DNA of 64,000 nt from Chthonomonadaceae bacterium (GTDB taxonomy: Bacteria > Armatimonadota > Chthonomonadetes > Chthonomonadales > Chthonomonadaceae): assembly GCA_027459665.1 (NCBI GenBank), contig DAIDHN010000009.1:19110-83109 (forward strand). The letters are read 5' to 3'. Below the pieces are notes generated by a model. The model saw only the letters and a list, made by a program, of their open reading frames with translations, did no database searches and was not told the DNA's origin. Each line of letters starts with the position of its first letter. Positions within the stretch are counted from its first letter, which is position 1. The position numbers were made by a program, and so were the translations under genes. Below, one piece after another: positions 16,594 through 24,949 of this stretch.

Positions 16594-17547
16594 CTACACA
16601 CTGCTGCGTACGAAAAGCCGCTGCATTCGCGTGAGCATAGCCGATAATCCGCCGCTGCGCTGCTGCGCCGCCGGGATTTCAACTATTCTACCCGCAATCT
16701 GCCGTATTGCCTGAGCTGCCGGGGCATCAGGGTTTTCTACAACAAAAGGCTTCTGGCTGCGAACTGCGTTTCTTACCTGTGTGTCAAAGGGAACGTACCC
16801 CAAATACTGGATGGACGCATGCAGGAATCGGGCAGCGATTGCATTGAGCCGTTCGGCCACCGCACGTGCTTCCTGTTCATTGGAAGCCATGTTGACTACC
16901 AGCAGGAATCTCGCCTCAGGATTTTCACGCAACACTACTTTCATAGTGGCGTAAGCATCGGTGAGAGAGGTTGGTTCCGGGGTGGTGACGATCAGAATTT
17001 CCTGCGCAGCGTTGAGAAAAGAAAGCACGCCCTCTGAAACCCCCGCCCCTGTATCCAGAAGGAGCAGGTCGGTTTGGGTATCGAGCTGCCTCAGCGTTTG
17101 CAGCAGGGTACCCCTCTGCTCTTCCTTCAGGTTGGCAATGTCGGCTATTCCACTGGCGCCCCCCAGCACCTGCATGCCGTATGGCGCACTGTACAGGGCT
17201 TCTGCCAGGGTTTTTGTTCCGTTCAGCACATGTTCCAGTGTATAGTGCGGGGTGATGCCCAGTACCACATGCAGATTTGCCAGCCCCAGGTCGGCATCTA
17301 CGGCTACCACGCGGTGCCCTGCCTTTGCAATGGCCAGCCCTAAATTGGAGGTGAAATTTGTTTTGCCCACTCCGCCCTTGCCGCTGGTAATGGCGAGCAC
17401 GCGGGCGTGATGCACAGGAGCAGGTTCGGATACTACTGCGCAGGAGGAGGCATGCGATGAGAATGCTGCACTGGTTTCGTGCAGATTCCCGGCTGTTGTA
17501 CGTGAACGATTTGCCAGAGAACGTAAGCCCTGCGCCTGATCTGACAT
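16594..17547 (-). CDS. flhG: FlhG/YlxH-type MinD-like ATPase
   Basis: This 317-residue ParA/MinD ATPase has the deviant Walker A SGKGGVGKTN at 55-64, the AVDADLGLANLH switch segment, and LLLDTGAGVSE as Walker B/A-prime region. The N-terminal DQAQGLR (residues 3-9) is the DQAxxLR activator motif by which FlhG stimulates the GTPase FlhF. This motif decides both the assignment and the start at 17547, since the longer frame puts 41 unlikely residues ahead of it. AGGAGG lies 11 bases upstream. The role is control of flagellar number and placement. It heads the operon; flhF, the usual neighbour, is not next to it, because the upstream gene is an arabinofuranosidase. Confidence 0.87.
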   Translation of the reverse strand: MSDQAQGLRSLANRSRTTAGNLHETSAAFSSHASSCAVVSEPAPVHHARVLAITSGKGGVGKTNFTSNLGLAIAKAGHRVVAVDADLGLANLHVVLGITPHYTLEHVLNGTKTLAEALYSAPYGMQVLGGASGIADIANLKEEQRGTLLQTLRQLDTQTDLLLLDTGAGVSEGVLSFLNAAQEILIVTTPEPTSLTDAYATMKVVLRENPEARFLLVVNMASNEQEARAVAERLNAIAARFLHASIQYLGYVPFDTQVRNAVRSQKPFVVENPDAPAAQAIRQIAGRIVEIPAAQQRSGGLSAMLTRMQRLFVRSSV

Positions 17548-17773
17548 AGTAAGATGTTCCTCCTGAATTGAGGCAGTGGCCGGTTTTTGGGAAGACTGGC
17601 TATGCAGCCTGAAAACCATTCGCTGTTGTAAAAATACGCTGATGGATGCCTTCTCGAAAATTATCGGCATTATTTACTGTGCGCTTCAGGGTAAATGAAA
17701 AAAATATACATCTTTTATGTGCGTACCTGGCAGAAGGGCAGACTTTTGCGGTTGTACAGAAAGGGAGCGGAGC

Positions 17774-17803
17774 TGCAGACCGAAATCTGTTTCGGTCTGC
17801 AGC
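17774..17803 (-). terminator. Perfect hairpin after the GH51 gene
   Basis: Thirteen-base arms (17774-17786 and 17791-17803) pair perfectly around a TCTG loop, seven bases past the GH51 stop on the minus strand. There is no T-run after the hairpin in that direction, so it may be a 3'-stabilising or Rho-assisted structure rather than a classical terminator. The remaining gap before flhG (17548-17773) shows no other feature. Confidence 0.5.
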
Positions 17804-17809
17804 AGAGTT

Positions 17810-19261
17810 TTAGGCAATGCGTATTGTAGCGATAGAGTGAGGGGGCAGGGTGCAAAGCCAGCCTTCCTCGCCGCTGCCGGTTACTTCAAAGGGAGCCGGC
17901 GCTACCTTTTCTGGTACTGACGCGCTGTTGACAGCCGCGGGGGAATCGGCTGTGAGAACTTTTCCCTCGGCAGTCTGCATGCCGCAGCCTGCAAGACGGA
18001 CTGGCGCACTGTTTTCGAGGTGCCGGTTCACCAGAGAAACCGTGAAGCTGCCGTCTGCTGCACGAGAGGCAGTGGCGCTTACTCCCTGCGAACCGTCGGG
18101 CAGAGAGTGGCTGCCGGTTACGGTGAGATGCATGGCAGTAGCGCCCTGGTGCGGGCGGTACATGGCAAAAGTATGGTAGGTGGGTGTAAGCCACATGTTT
18201 TTGCCCTCAGTTTGCACGCAGGCGTGCAGCACGTTGGCTGTTTGTGCAATGTTCGCCATGCTCATTACCTGGCACTGGCGGTGAAAGCCTTCAAACGTAA
18301 TGGCAGCAGAGATGGCATCGCGCAGGGTGGATGGCTCTTCATAGTTTACCGTGTGTCTTGCTTCAGGCGACCATACTCCCCACTCATCCAGAGCTATGCC
18401 AATGGTGTGCCTGCTGCCCACTGCTCCGGCAATGATCTGTGCAGTGCGTGCAACGTACGGCTCTGTTTTGTCTGACTCTTTGATCATGTTGTAGTAATCG
18501 TCTTCATTGAAGGTGAGCGCCGGACCAGCCGACCAGTAACGATGAATGGAAACGTGGTCTACCAGATCAAAATGAGGGCGTATGGTTTCCAGCATAGTGC
18601 GGTTCCACTCTTCGGTATCCCAGCCGCAGATAACAAGCTGTGCAGAAGGGTCTATATGCCTGAGCATGGTGGCATAGCGCTTATATTCCAGCGCATACTG
18701 TGCGGGGGTGAAATTGCCTCCGCACCCCCAGTTTTCGTTTCCTACCCCCCAGAACGGCACATTCCAGGGTTTTTCCGCTCCATCTGCTTTTCTCATGCGG
18801 GTAAGATCGGTATCGAAAGCGCTGTTGCAGTATTCCAGCCAGTCACACAGTTCCTGCGGGGTTCCGGTACCTACATTGCCTGCCAGGTAGGCATCTGCCC
18901 CCAGTTCAGCGGCATAGTGCAAGAATTCGGGTGTTCCCAGCGTGTTGTCGTCTTCGACGGTAAGCCCGCACGACATACCGAGTCTGCGCGGTCTGTTTTC
19001 TGCAGGGCCAATGCCATCCCGCCAGTGATAGTGATCGGCATAGCAGCCCCCCGGCCAGCGCAGCACGGGCACGCCCATGGTTTCCAGTGCAACGAGCGCG
19101 TCTGTGCGCCACCCTTCGTTGTTTGGTATATCCGAATTTTTTCCTACCCAGAGGCCATCGTAGCAGCATCTGCCCAGATGTTCTATGAACTGCCCGTACA
19201 ATCGGGGGGATATAACCCCTATGGGGTTGCGGTGATGAATAAAAACCAGAGTTTCGGCCAT
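17810..19261 (-). CDS. abfA: Alpha-L-arabinofuranosidase, GH51
   Basis: This 483-residue protein has no signal peptide, as is usual for intracellular GH51 enzymes. Family motifs are the LYGQFIEHLGRCCYDGLW opening, LRWPGGCYADHYHW at 67-80, the acid/base Glu176 in GVGNENWGCGG and the nucleophile Glu293 in IALDEWGVW. It hydrolyses terminal alpha-L-arabinofuranosyl residues from imported arabino-oligosaccharides. The ATG at 19261 is chosen because AAGGAG lies nine bases upstream; the longer frame adds ten unconserved residues. It is divergent from the GH29 fucosidase gene. A LacI-type operator candidate lies 36-52 bases upstream of the start, so induction by a sugar is likely. Confidence 0.93.
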   Translation of the reverse strand: MAETLVFIHHRNPIGVISPRLYGQFIEHLGRCCYDGLWVGKNSDIPNNEGWRTDALVALETMGVPVLRWPGGCYADHYHWRDGIGPAENRPRRLGMSCGLTVEDDNTLGTPEFLHYAAELGADAYLAGNVGTGTPQELCDWLEYCNSAFDTDLTRMRKADGAEKPWNVPFWGVGNENWGCGGNFTPAQYALEYKRYATMLRHIDPSAQLVICGWDTEEWNRTMLETIRPHFDLVDHVSIHRYWSAGPALTFNEDDYYNMIKESDKTEPYVARTAQIIAGAVGSRHTIGIALDEWGVWSPEARHTVNYEEPSTLRDAISAAITFEGFHRQCQVMSMANIAQTANVLHACVQTEGKNMWLTPTYHTFAMYRPHQGATAMHLTVTGSHSLPDGSQGVSATASRAADGSFTVSLVNRHLENSAPVRLAGCGMQTAEGKVLTADSPAAVNSASVPEKVAPAPFEVTGSGEEGWLCTLPPHSIATIRIA

Positions 19262-19296
19262 GAAAATGCGCTCCTTGTTGCTGATGCACAAACGTT

Positions 19297-19313
19297 ATTG
19301 CAAACGCTTTTGT
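19297..19313. promoter_or_regulatory. Candidate LacI-type operator between GH51 and GH29 genes
   Basis: ATTGCAAACGCTTTTGT contains an imperfect palindrome centred on CG (GCAAACGCTTTTG, or AAAGCGTTTGC on the other strand), the common form of LacI-family operators. It sits upstream of the GH51 start in a 176-base divergent region. It differs from the palindrome in front of the LacI gene at 30.1 kb, so a different regulator is expected. Confidence 0.45.
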
Positions 19314-19437
19314 TTTTTCGGCAGCATGCCTTCATTCTCCTGCCTGCCTTGCAGACAGTGTGATTTTGTTTACAGGAGGATTATAGAGCATAGTGAGAGT
19401 AATTGACTACAATACTTATGTAAAAGGAGCTTTCAGC

Positions 19438-21222
19438 ATGAAACAGAAGTTGTGCTGTTTGCTAGCCCTGGCTGCTGCTATGCTGACCTGTTTGTGCGCA
19501 GCAGCTAAAACCAATACACACAGCGCCCGCAGCTGGGTAGTGAACCCGGAGACCGGAGAAACGCAGTCACAGTTTGCCGCCCGCACACGCTGGTGGAGGC
19601 ACGCAAGATTTGGCATGTTTATACACTGGGGAATATACTCAGTGCCTGCACATGGCGAATGGTATTTTAGCAACGGCCTGCACAAAGACCCCAAAACAGG
19701 GAAAATGGTGCACTGGCAGGTGGCAGATTACGCGAAGTTTGCAAAACAGTTTGACCCGGTGCAGTTCAATGCCATGCAATGGATGAAAGTTGCGAAAGCA
19801 GCCGGCATGAAGTATGTGGTGATTACTGCAAAGCACCATGATGGCTTCTGCATGTTTCATACAAACCAGACGCATTACAATGTAGTGCAAGATACTCCCT
19901 GGCATCATGACCCTATGAAAGACCTGCAGGCAGCTACCCAAAAGGAGGGCTTGAAGCTTTGCTTTTACTACTCGTTTATGGATTGGCACAACCCGCTCTA
20001 CCTGCCGCGCCGTCCCTGGGATATCCGCCCCACAACAGGCGCCAGCCTGAATGCCTACATACAGTATGTGAAAGCACAGCTGAAAGAGCTTCTCACACAG
20101 TACGGCCCGATTGGAATTATCTGGTTTGACGGTGGCTGGGAGCACAGTGCAGCGCAAATGCATTCGCTGCAGATTGTAAAATGGATCAGATCGCTGCAGC
20201 CCAATATTCTCATCAACGACCGCATGGGCATTCCCGAAGACTATGCAACCCCCGAACAGCACATTCCGGCTACCGGTTTGGGAGGCAGGCTGTGGGAAAC
20301 CTGCATGACTATCAACAATGACTGGGGATACAACAAGAACGACTTTGATTTTAAGTCACCGCAAACGCTTATACAAAACCTTTGCGACATAGCCAGCAAA
20401 GGCGGCAACTATCTGCTGAATGTGGGGCCAACCGCACAGGGCATTATTCCGCAGCCAGAGGTAGACCGCCTGCTTGCAATGGGACGTTGGATGAAAGTAA
20501 ACAGCCAGGCGATATATGGCACCAAAGCGAGTCCGTTTGCACATCTTCCTGCAGGCATGCGCGTAACCCGCCGCGGCAGCGTTCTTTACCTGATGATTTT
20601 TGGTCAGCCGCACGGCCCTTTGAGTTTTGATGGATTGAAGACGCCTGTGCGCAGCGCCAGGTGCCTGCTAACCGGCCAGAATCTTGCAGTCAGCCGTACT
20701 ACCCGGCAGCAGATGCCGGTGACCACCATTGCACCGCCGAAACGTTTTAGCAGTGCAGTTACCGTGATCAAGCTGCAGCTGGCAGGCAGACCTGTGGTGG
20801 AAAACGCACCGATAGCACCCTCGAACAGCGGCGTGTTTACACTTGCTGCAGGGCATGCGAAGTTAACGGGCGGGCTGCAGCTGGAAACGGAACAAGGGAA
20901 AAAGAACATTGGTTTCTGGACCAATTCGGCGGCCTCTGCCACCTGGACAGTGTATGCGCCTGCAGCAGGAGACTACAAAGTGACCATGCGCTATTCCTGT
21001 CAGCCCGGGGCGGGGGGCAGCGTGATTACCCTTTCGGGCAGTTCACAAAGCTGCGGTGGATTGGTGAATGCTACTGCAGGATGGAGCGACTACCATACCC
21101 TGCAGATGTCTGGCATTTTGAGGCTGAAGGCAGGCAGGCAGAAACTCACTTTGCAGGCGGTGACCATGCCCGGCCCGGCTGTGATGAATCTGCGTAGAAT
21201 AGTGCTCACTGCTGTTCGCTGA
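19438..21222 (+). CDS. Secreted alpha-L-fucosidase, GH29
   Basis: This is a 594-residue protein with a signal peptide (KQKLCCLLALAAAMLTCLCAA). GH29 signatures are RFGMFIHWGIYSVPAHGEWY, VITAKHHDGFCMF, and the nucleophile segment IGIIWFDGGWEHS with Asp231. NLCDIASKGGNYLLNVGP near the barrel end is also typical. A C-terminal beta domain of roughly 130 residues follows, probably carbohydrate-binding. It removes alpha-L-fucose outside the cytoplasm. The ATG at 19438 follows AAAAGGAGC at good spacing; the longer frame would disrupt the signal peptide. It is divergent from the GH51 gene, consistent with a plant- or algal-glycan locus. Confidence 0.92.
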   Translation: MKQKLCCLLALAAAMLTCLCAAAKTNTHSARSWVVNPETGETQSQFAARTRWWRHARFGMFIHWGIYSVPAHGEWYFSNGLHKDPKTGKMVHWQVADYAKFAKQFDPVQFNAMQWMKVAKAAGMKYVVITAKHHDGFCMFHTNQTHYNVVQDTPWHHDPMKDLQAATQKEGLKLCFYYSFMDWHNPLYLPRRPWDIRPTTGASLNAYIQYVKAQLKELLTQYGPIGIIWFDGGWEHSAAQMHSLQIVKWIRSLQPNILINDRMGIPEDYATPEQHIPATGLGGRLWETCMTINNDWGYNKNDFDFKSPQTLIQNLCDIASKGGNYLLNVGPTAQGIIPQPEVDRLLAMGRWMKVNSQAIYGTKASPFAHLPAGMRVTRRGSVLYLMIFGQPHGPLSFDGLKTPVRSARCLLTGQNLAVSRTTRQQMPVTTIAPPKRFSSAVTVIKLQLAGRPVVENAPIAPSNSGVFTLAAGHAKLTGGLQLETEQGKKNIGFWTNSAASATWTVYAPAAGDYKVTMRYSCQPGAGGSVITLSGSSQSCGGLVNATAGWSDYHTLQMSGILRLKAGRQKLTLQAVTMPGPAVMNLRRIVLTAVR

Positions 21223-21246
21223 AAAGAGCGGACGGTTTTTACACTG

Positions 21247-21276
21247 CCCCCCTGCAGCATCGGAAGCTGCGGGGGG
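21247..21276. terminator. GC-rich hairpin between convergent GH29 and purL
   Basis: CCCCCCTGCAGC and GCTGC plus a G-run can pair with a one-base bulge around a seven-base loop. The hairpin lies between the GH29 stop and the purL stop. No T-run follows in either direction, so confidence is moderate. The G10 run at 21271-21280 is also a likely sequencing-error site. Confidence 0.45.
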
Positions 21277-21288
21277 GGGGAACTATAT

Positions 21289-23544
21289 TCAGCTAGCTGT
21301 GCTGAGGCTCATGCGCCGCGGAATGGCGCTCTCCCATGCCTCGCTCATATCGCCGAGCGGCAGGCGGATGCAGTCTGTTGTGGCTACGGCGATTCGAAGT
21401 TCCTGGCCGCCGGTAGTTCCTATCCAATGTGCGTGCACATTGAACGATTGCGCCAGTTTTTCCAGACGTGCAATATCTTTTTCATCGTTTACGGTAACAA
21501 GAGCGCGGCCCTGCGCTTCTCCGAACAGCAGGGCAGAGAGCGGCAGCGTTTCTGCCATTGCCTGCGTGAGAAGTATGTATGCGCCTATGCCAGAGAGGAT
21601 GCAGCATTCGGCAAGGGCTACTGCCAGCCCGCCTTCCGACAGGTCGTGGCAGGTGGCGGAGAGATTGTTTTTTGCAGCGGCCAGCAGAAGCTGCTGCAAA
21701 TTTCGTTCTCCTTCCAGTGAGAGCAGGGGAGGTTTGCCAGCCTCTTTGCCGTGAATAAGGCTTAAAAACTCGCTGCCTCCCAACCCTCCTGAAGGGTCGG
21801 AATATGCCTGCAGCAGCAGAACAGGGCAGCCTGCATCGGTAAATGCGGCGCCTCGCGCATGCTCTATTCTATCGAGTATGCCTACCGCCCCTATGGTTGG
21901 GGTGGGCAGAATGGGGCCTTCGGGCGTTTCATTGTAGAACGAAACATTGCCAGATACCACAGGCACTTCGAATGCTTCTGCAGCCTGTGCAATGCCCTGC
22001 ACTGCACGTTGAAACTGCCAGAAACCGGCGGGTTTTTCTGGGTTGGCAAAATTCAGATTGTCGGTAAGCCCTGCTGGTCTGGCTCCTGTGCATGCTATGT
22101 TGCGGCATGCTTCCGCCACAGCAGCCTGTCCGCCCGCAAATGGGTCTAGACGGCAGTAACGGCCGTTTCCATCTATCTTCACTGCAATGGCTTTTTCAGA
22201 ACCTCGTATGCGCAGTACAGCAGCATCTGCACCGGGAAGAAAGAGTGTTTGAGTCTGCACCATGCTGTCGTACTGGTCGGTTACCCACTGCTTGCTGGCA
22301 ATGGTGGGCGAATCGAGCAGGCGCAAAAGGCACTGGCTGTAGGTGAGCGGCTCAGAGAGCTGGTGTGGTTCGGGCAGTTGCAGCGGGTCAAACCCCTGCA
22401 GGGTTTTTATCTCTTCGGGTTCGCGGGTATCCAGGTGGTAGGTGGGGCACATGTCGGTAAGTGCGCGCGCAGGCACTTCAGCAACTATTTCTCCGTTGTC
22501 TCTAATGCGCACCAGCCCGTCGTCTGTTACTCTGCCCACAAAAGCGGCATGCAGCCCCCATTTTTTGAAAATGGCCTGCACTGCTTCTTCTTTGCCGTCT
22601 TGCACAATGCAGAGCATTCTTTCCTGCGATTCTGAGAGCATGATTTCGTAGGGGGTCATGTCGGCTTCACGCAGCGGCACTTTGCGTACGTCAATTTCCA
22701 TGCCGGTACCGCCTTTTGAGGCTGTTTCGCAGGTAGAGCAGGTAAGCCCGGCAGCGCCCATATCCTGAATGCCCACAATATAGCCGGAAGCCAGGGCTTC
22801 CAGCGTGGCTTCTATGAGCAGCTTTTCCATAAACGGATCGCCCATCTGCACGTTGGGGCGCCTGCTTTCAGAGTCTGGCCCCAGTTCCACGCTGGCGAAA
22901 GTGGCGCCGTGTATGCCGTCTCTGCCTGTAGCGCTGCCCACATAAAGCACAGGGTTGCCTATTCCAGTGGCGGCAGCGCCTGCAATTCTGCTGCGCTCCA
23001 CTACGCCTACTGCCATTGCGTTTACAAGCGGGTTGCCCGAATAGCTGGCATGAAACATCACCTCTCCAGCCACAGTCGGTACACCTACGCAGTTTCCATA
23101 GTGCGAGATGCCTGCTACCACGTGTTCAAACAGATAGCGGTTGTGCGGGTTGCTGAGAGGGCCGAAGCGTAGTGAATTGAGCGAAGCAACAGGACGAGCA
23201 CCCATGGTGAATATATCGCGCAGAATACCCCCTACACCCGTTGCCGCTCCCTGAAAAGGCTCTACTGCCGATGGATGGTTGTGCGATTCTACCTTGAAGA
23301 CTATACCCAGGTCGTCATCAAGTGCAATTACCCCGGCGTTTTCCAGCGCTCCCTGTTCCTGTGCCTCACGATAATTTTTGAAAAGCGATAGAATTGGGCG
23401 GGAATATTTATAGCCGCAGTGTTCTGACCACATTACAGCAAACATGCCCAGTTCTGTGAGGGTAGGTTCCCGCTGCAGCAAATCTATAATTTGTGCGTAT
23501 TCGGCTTTGTTCAAACCCATCTCAAGCGCTGTCTGCAGATTCAT
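21289..23544 (-). CDS. purL: Phosphoribosylformylglycinamidine synthase subunit PurL
   Basis: This 751-residue protein has the length of the small-type PurL (B. subtilis class). The [13 protein letters not shown] motif (38-50, His42 region) begins the catalytic domain. [23 protein letters not shown] and the internal repeat ([20 protein letters not shown] onward) match the two-fold PurM-like structure. It catalyses ATP- and glutamine-dependent conversion of FGAR to FGAM in purine synthesis, with separate PurS and PurQ that are not in this window. AGGGAG lies six bases before the ATG. A TATACT box at 23585-23590 may be its -10. It is a single-gene unit, convergent with GH29. Confidence 0.96.
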   Translation of the reverse strand: MNLQTALEMGLNKAEYAQIIDLLQREPTLTELGMFAVMWSEHCGYKYSRPILSLFKNYREAQEQGALENAGVIALDDDLGIVFKVESHNHPSAVEPFQGAATGVGGILRDIFTMGARPVASLNSLRFGPLSNPHNRYLFEHVVAGISHYGNCVGVPTVAGEVMFHASYSGNPLVNAMAVGVVERSRIAGAAATGIGNPVLYVGSATGRDGIHGATFASVELGPDSESRRPNVQMGDPFMEKLLIEATLEALASGYIVGIQDMGAAGLTCSTCETASKGGTGMEIDVRKVPLREADMTPYEIMLSESQERMLCIVQDGKEEAVQAIFKKWGLHAAFVGRVTDDGLVRIRDNGEIVAEVPARALTDMCPTYHLDTREPEEIKTLQGFDPLQLPEPHQLSEPLTYSQCLLRLLDSPTIASKQWVTDQYDSMVQTQTLFLPGADAAVLRIRGSEKAIAVKIDGNGRYCRLDPFAGGQAAVAEACRNIACTGARPAGLTDNLNFANPEKPAGFWQFQRAVQGIAQAAEAFEVPVVSGNVSFYNETPEGPILPTPTIGAVGILDRIEHARGAAFTDAGCPVLLLQAYSDPSGGLGGSEFLSLIHGKEAGKPPLLSLEGERNLQQLLLAAAKNNLSATCHDLSEGGLAVALAECCILSGIGAYILLTQAMAETLPLSALLFGEAQGRALVTVNDEKDIARLEKLAQSFNVHAHWIGTTGGQELRIAVATTDCIRLPLGDMSEAWESAIPRRMSLSTAS

Positions 23545-23673
23545 GCCTGCTCCCTGATAATTTAGATTGCAAAATTTCGTTACCAGTATACCATTTTGCA
23601 GAGAAAGGGCTGGGGAGGGGGCAATGTGTTGTGCTGCAGGTTCGCGAAACTTTATGCTGCAGCATAGAAGTCG

Positions 23674-24909
23674 TTACGAGCTGCCGTTGATTTGCCTGAG
23701 GGCTTTTTGAAGGCCGATGCGCGCTGCAGCAAGATGGGGGTTGATTTGCAGCGCCCTGTTGTACTCTGCTATGGCTCTTGCAGGCTGGCTGCTTTGCATA
23801 TATCCCTGTGCAGCTGCCATGTGAGCCGCTGTGTCGTTGGGGCGGTTGCGTACATCCAGCGTAAGCCGGTTCATCTCTTCCTCAGTCTTTTGTTCGGCAG
23901 CAGCTTTTGCCATGAGCGGTGCGGCCTGGGCTGTTTTCCCTCGTGCCAGCAGCGTCTGCCCCAGCAGCAGTGCAACTTGACCATAAGACGGGCTGATGGA
24001 GTAGACATGGCGGAAATCGTTTTCAGCTTCCGACAAATTGTTTTGCGCCCGCCTGGCTTCTCCTCTCAGCAGCAGAGCCTGCAAATCATTGGGAGAAATT
24101 TTCAGCGCTGCTGTCAATTCCTGTTCTGCATGTACTGGGTCATGTTCTGCCAGGGCTATCTGTGCGCTTTCTACCAGCAAAGCATCACTGCCAGGATAGG
24201 CAGACAGGTTTTTCTGAATTAGGCTCAGCGCTTTTGAATACTCTCCCGACTTTCTGTAGGCATCTATTCTCAGGGGAACAATGGCAGTGTCGGAAGGGTT
24301 GAGCCTCTGTGCATGCCGAAAGTCCTGCTGTGCATTGTGGAATTGCGCCGTCTGCACATCAGACATTGCCCGCACCACATAGAGCGGGGAGGCATTTGGC
24401 ATTCGCTGCAGGGCAGAATTGATCAGTTTTTCTGCATCCTGGCTCCAGCCGAGGGCAATGTAGCGCACTGCCAGCCGGGTAAGGGCATGCAGATTGTTCG
24501 GGTTGATTTGCAGCGCTTTCAGGTAGGCTTTGATGGCCAGGTCTTCCCGCTGGTTCAGCGTATAGCAGTCGCCCAGAGAGGCGTAAACTTCTGCGCTTTT
24601 GGGCTGCAGCGTTATAGTTTTGAGCCACTGCGCTATTGCCTCGGCATACTTTCCATTTTGCTGCAGCAGGCTGGCATACTGGGCCTGTGCAATAGCGCTG
24701 TCAGGCTGTGCCTGCGCTGCCTGTCTCATATTATCGAGCAGCAGCATGGAGCTTTGCTGCAGGTGCTGCTGCGCTTCCTTGAGTGCAATCTGTTTGTGCA
24801 GCAGGTTTACCTGCCGCTGCAGTCTTTCTCTTAAAGGCATGGTAACCAGATAAGCCACCAGTGCAGCGCCAAGCAGGCCAAATAAAACTTTTTGCTCTTT
24901 TTTGCTCAC
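23674..24909 (-). CDS. TPR-repeat membrane-anchored protein
   Basis: This 411-residue protein is predicted from the GTG at 24909, which lies after the upstream CRTAC1 gene stop. The longer frame would overlap that gene by 200 bases. The N-terminus carries one membrane helix (FGLLGAALVAYLVTM, about 9-25), then a short coiled coil. At least eight tetratricopeptide-like repeats follow (for example AEVYASLGDCYTLNQREDLA and ARIGLQKALRQI). TPRs usually serve protein binding. It ends a six-gene operon with another TPR lipoprotein and a CRTAC1-type protein, so I infer an envelope assembly with these partners. The exact role is unknown. Confidence 0.75.
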   Translation of the reverse strand: MSKKEQKVLFGLLGAALVAYLVTMPLRERLQRQVNLLHKQIALKEAQQHLQQSSMLLLDNMRQAAQAQPDSAIAQAQYASLLQQNGKYAEAIAQWLKTITLQPKSAEVYASLGDCYTLNQREDLAIKAYLKALQINPNNLHALTRLAVRYIALGWSQDAEKLINSALQRMPNASPLYVVRAMSDVQTAQFHNAQQDFRHAQRLNPSDTAIVPLRIDAYRKSGEYSKALSLIQKNLSAYPGSDALLVESAQIALAEHDPVHAEQELTAALKISPNDLQALLLRGEARRAQNNLSEAENDFRHVYSISPSYGQVALLLGQTLLARGKTAQAAPLMAKAAAEQKTEEEMNRLTLDVRNRPNDTAAHMAAAQGYMQSSQPARAIAEYNRALQINPHLAAARIGLQKALRQINGSS

Positions 24910-24949
24910 GTTCCGCCAAAATCCTTGCAGGCAGTTTGAAACCGTTGCG

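Noticed and set aside
18542..19363. 273-residue plus-strand frame
   Set aside because: Shadow of the GH51 gene, whose catalytic residues are plain on the minus strand.
21266..21280. G-run as a quadruplex or regulatory element
   Set aside because: Only a single G10 run that forms one arm of a hairpin; may also be partly a sequencing artefact.
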